DNA from: Datnioides undecimradiatus | Taxonomy: Eukaryota > Chordata > Actinopteri > Lobotiformes > Datnioididae | NCBI GenBank assembly: GCA_008933995.1 | Contig: WARS01002753.1 | Location: forward strand, 62,001 to 126,000 | Reading direction: 5' to 3' | DNA length: 64,000 bases | In this document: in pieces, positions 61,723-64,000 of the stretch | Position numbering within the stretch: position 1 is the first letter of the stretch | Layout: each line of letters opens with the position of its first letter | The notes under the pieces: generated by a model | Told to the model about the DNA's origin: nothing | Database searches by the model: none | The model's input: the letters and a program-made list of their open reading frames with translations, nothing else | Translations under genes and position numbers: made by a program

Positions 61723-62499
61723 GCCTTTAATTCCTCTCTGACTCACACAGTGATGTTCATGCCACATGTTACTTGTTGCATTAATGATAAAGAGACATGA
61801 GAAGCTGTTTAAATTGTCGCCTGGAGTCCTTTTTTTCATGATGACGCCAAAAATATTAAGCATTACCTCTGCAGGTGGTAAACTGTTGTGGCAGTATTTA
61901 CGGTAACATGAGCCCTGTAAGCGAAAATGTATCAGATGACTTCGACATCATGGGTGCATCATCAGGTGGTGTTTTCAAAGGTCAGTGCCAATACCTTTGC
62001 AGATGCATGTTATTTATAACTGAATTCTCATATTATTTGACATATCTGGTGCTTTTTCGGGATTTTATTTATTATTTAAAGGCGCCTCCTGCAGTTTCTG
62101 ATGCCTTGTAATGATAGGAAGCAGGTTTTTAAGCATAGGTCTCAATTTTATTTGTCTCACATGCAGATGACTCCATAAACAGTCCTGCCAATGGTTTCCA
62201 CAGATCTACAATAAAACAAGAAATGTAGCAACACTCCAACAATGGCAGCACAGCAAGACTGCAAGCTTCTTTAAAAACTGGCTTTGCACATACTACAAGG
62301 AAGGAAATACATGTAAAACATCTATTAGGCCTCAAGGATGCACACAGTTCATCTTGGTGTGCAACACCTAATGTAAACAGAAATTTCCTGCAGAAACCTC
62401 CATCATCCGTGCCCCTTTAAAGGAGCAGCATGTACAATTTGATGACATCTAGTTGTGAAGTTGCAACCAAATGCTTCTACACCCACCTACCAATTATAT

Positions 62500-62680
62500 T
62501 TTTGAGTTTTCCACAATCCTAAATAGTGGAAGCGTAACGATACTGAACAAAAGAGGTCCGAGAATTGAGCCCTGGGGAACTCCACATCATCTTAGTACAA
62601 TCAGATGTGTAATTACCAATCATGACTCAGTCGTCCTTAGGAACAGAAAGTCCAGTCCAGTTTTTTTAGACTGTCAAATA
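62500..62680 (+). repeat. Interspersed repeat fragment (GAGCCCTGGGGAACTCCACA type)
   Basis: AGAGGTCCGAGAATTGAGCC, then CTGGGGAACTCCACATCATC. This matches from memory a teleost repeat that reads GGTCCTAAAATTGAGCCCTG and onward; the flanks are too decayed to define its ends. Confidence 0.45.
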
Positions 62681-64000
62681 ACATGTTGTGCTCTTATTCT
62701 GTGTTAACATGTTACTCCGGTCTGTTTAACTGGCGTGAAGCAAACAGCCTCTGCTTGGGTTTCACAGCTATATTTCAGTATGACAGCAGCATGTCTGTCT
62801 GTGTGTGTGTGCGAGAGAGAGAGGCAGAGAGAGAAATGTTGTGCTCACTTACATTTGAATTCCCTCCTTTCATGTCTGCTGACATTTGTGAACAGGCCCA
62901 CACACAGTTATGTAAGAAAGAAACAGGTCCTTTGTCAGTGCTTTCCAAAAAAAATGACTCGTGGTTGTTTGCTCTGTCGCTCCTGTGGTGAAGATGAAAC
63001 TCTTACAACATCTAAACCATAAAGGAACAAATGAAACATACTTTTTTTGCATGTTTATTTCATTTTTATTCAAAAAAGGAAGTTTAAGTATTGAGAGAGA
63101 GATTTGCGGAATCCCCTCATACTGCTGAGAAAAGCGCTAACAGTTGTAAACAGACAAATGCTGTCAAAGTTAGCTTTTTATGGAGCTGTGGTTTAATTAT
63201 CTTAACATGATGGGTACATTGAAGCTTTGTGATCTTATTAACAGACAATTGCTCACTTCAAGATCTCATTAGCTTATAAAATGAATCTGTTATGTGCACA
63301 TTAGTTTGCACACAGTAGACACTGACAGTTAGAGGTGACAGATCAGAGCACGAGGCCTGAAATACCAAGAAAACCGTGTCTCTCACTCAGCTTCCTGCTG
63401 TACACAGTGCACAGTTATGGTTATTTAACATTAGGCATTTGTGTTTTGGACAGGCTACTTTCTCTAGTAGGTGGTTGTTGGTGGTGCTAATTTAGTAATT
63501 AATTGATTTGTTTGCACCAATCAGATTCAGCAACATTTAAGTTATTACAGTTAAGACAGTTATGACGTTTGCTTCTGCTGCAACACACACTGATGAAGAA
63601 GGTTTTTCTTAGGTCAACCTGCTTTAACTGATTGTTTTGATGTCTTGGATGCAACAAAAAGGAGTGGTGAAAGTCACGTAATCAGTTTATAAGTTGATGT
63701 GCTTATTAGCAAATAGTTGCATTATCAATAATCCTGTTTATGGCCACCTCTCTTTTTGTGTTTCCACTAACTCCTGAGGGAAACATCTGGATCTTCGGCT
63801 GCTCTAAATGCTTGACTGGGTTCACAGTCGTCTTGCTTACTGCGTTCACCACAAGTGCACCCACAGCCAATGTTTCACAAGCAACAAAGCAGCAGACAGT
63901 CATTGATTAAAACACATCGGTAGCAGCTAGCAACCAAGAGTGATGGGTTAAGGGTTTTCTGCAAACTGGCAGTCATGGTTTGCTGAAGCAGCAGCCAATA

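Larger units (their letters stand above)
59598..64000 (+). other. scara5: scara5 next intron (truncated by window edge)
   Basis: 4.4 kb without a recognisable Gly-x-y or SRCR exon, so the gene continues past the right edge. It includes a pyrimidine-rich CTTCTT tract at about 61665-61720 and a repeat fragment at 62500-62680. The remainder is unremarkable AT-rich DNA. Confidence 0.75.

Noticed and set aside
59598-64000. Searched for collagen-like Gly-x-y or SRCR exons of scara5
   Set aside because: None found by eye in any plus frame; the rest of the gene is taken to lie beyond the window.
1-64000. tRNA, snRNA, rRNA or microRNA genes
   Set aside because: No convincing tRNA B-box context or snRNA-type motif noticed; this was a reading by eye, so a covariance-model scan would be needed to exclude them.

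Overview
This is nuclear DNA of a ray-finned fish, most likely a percomorph. The evidence is intron-split vertebrate genes with canonical GT/AG sites, dense (CA)n/(GT)n microsatellites, and many decayed interspersed repeats of types I recognise from memory as common in percomorph genomes. There is no operon structure, phage, plasmid or CRISPR. Only about 2 kb of the 64 kb is protein-coding; nearly all other open frames are chance.

Three genes are supported. (1) On the minus strand at about 4.5-6.2 kb lie the first two coding exons of an exostosin-1 (EXT1) paralogue, a Golgi heparan sulfate polymerase; its remaining exons are off the left edge. Its first coding region is interrupted by a 701-base intron that I do not know from vertebrate EXT1. 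(2) On the minus strand at about 24.6-25.2 kb lie two exons that splice into a complete SAM domain of the aveugle/SAMD12/SAMD10 type. (3) On the plus strand from about 29.8 kb to 59.6 kb lies the 5' two thirds of scara5 (scavenger receptor class A member 5, a ferritin receptor): a probable 5' UTR exon and six coding exons for the cytoplasmic tail, membrane anchor and stalk. The collagenous and SRCR exons are off the right edge.

Layout: 1-4495 ext1 intron; 4496-6236 ext1 exons; about 6.2-8.4 kb ext1 upstream region with a long purine tract and a CpG-rich stretch; 8.4-24.6 kb intergenic with microsatellites and repeats; 24.6-25.2 kb SAM gene, transcribed toward ext1; 25.2-29.8 kb upstream of the SAM gene and of scara5, which point away from each other; 29.8-59.6 kb scara5 with introns of about 4.5, 5.2 and 17.9 kb, then three short ones; 59.6-64 kb next scara5 intron.

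The most informative biology is the order and orientation ext1 then SAM gene. It repeats the human EXT1-SAMD12 arrangement and suggests that this is a duplicated copy of that block. I found no new multi-gene system. The better leads are the extra ext1 intron with its Gln/Tyr/Pro-rich stalk, the minimal SAM protein, a head-to-head promoter interval, and terminal inverted repeats that can be reconstructed from two decayed copies of one repeat.
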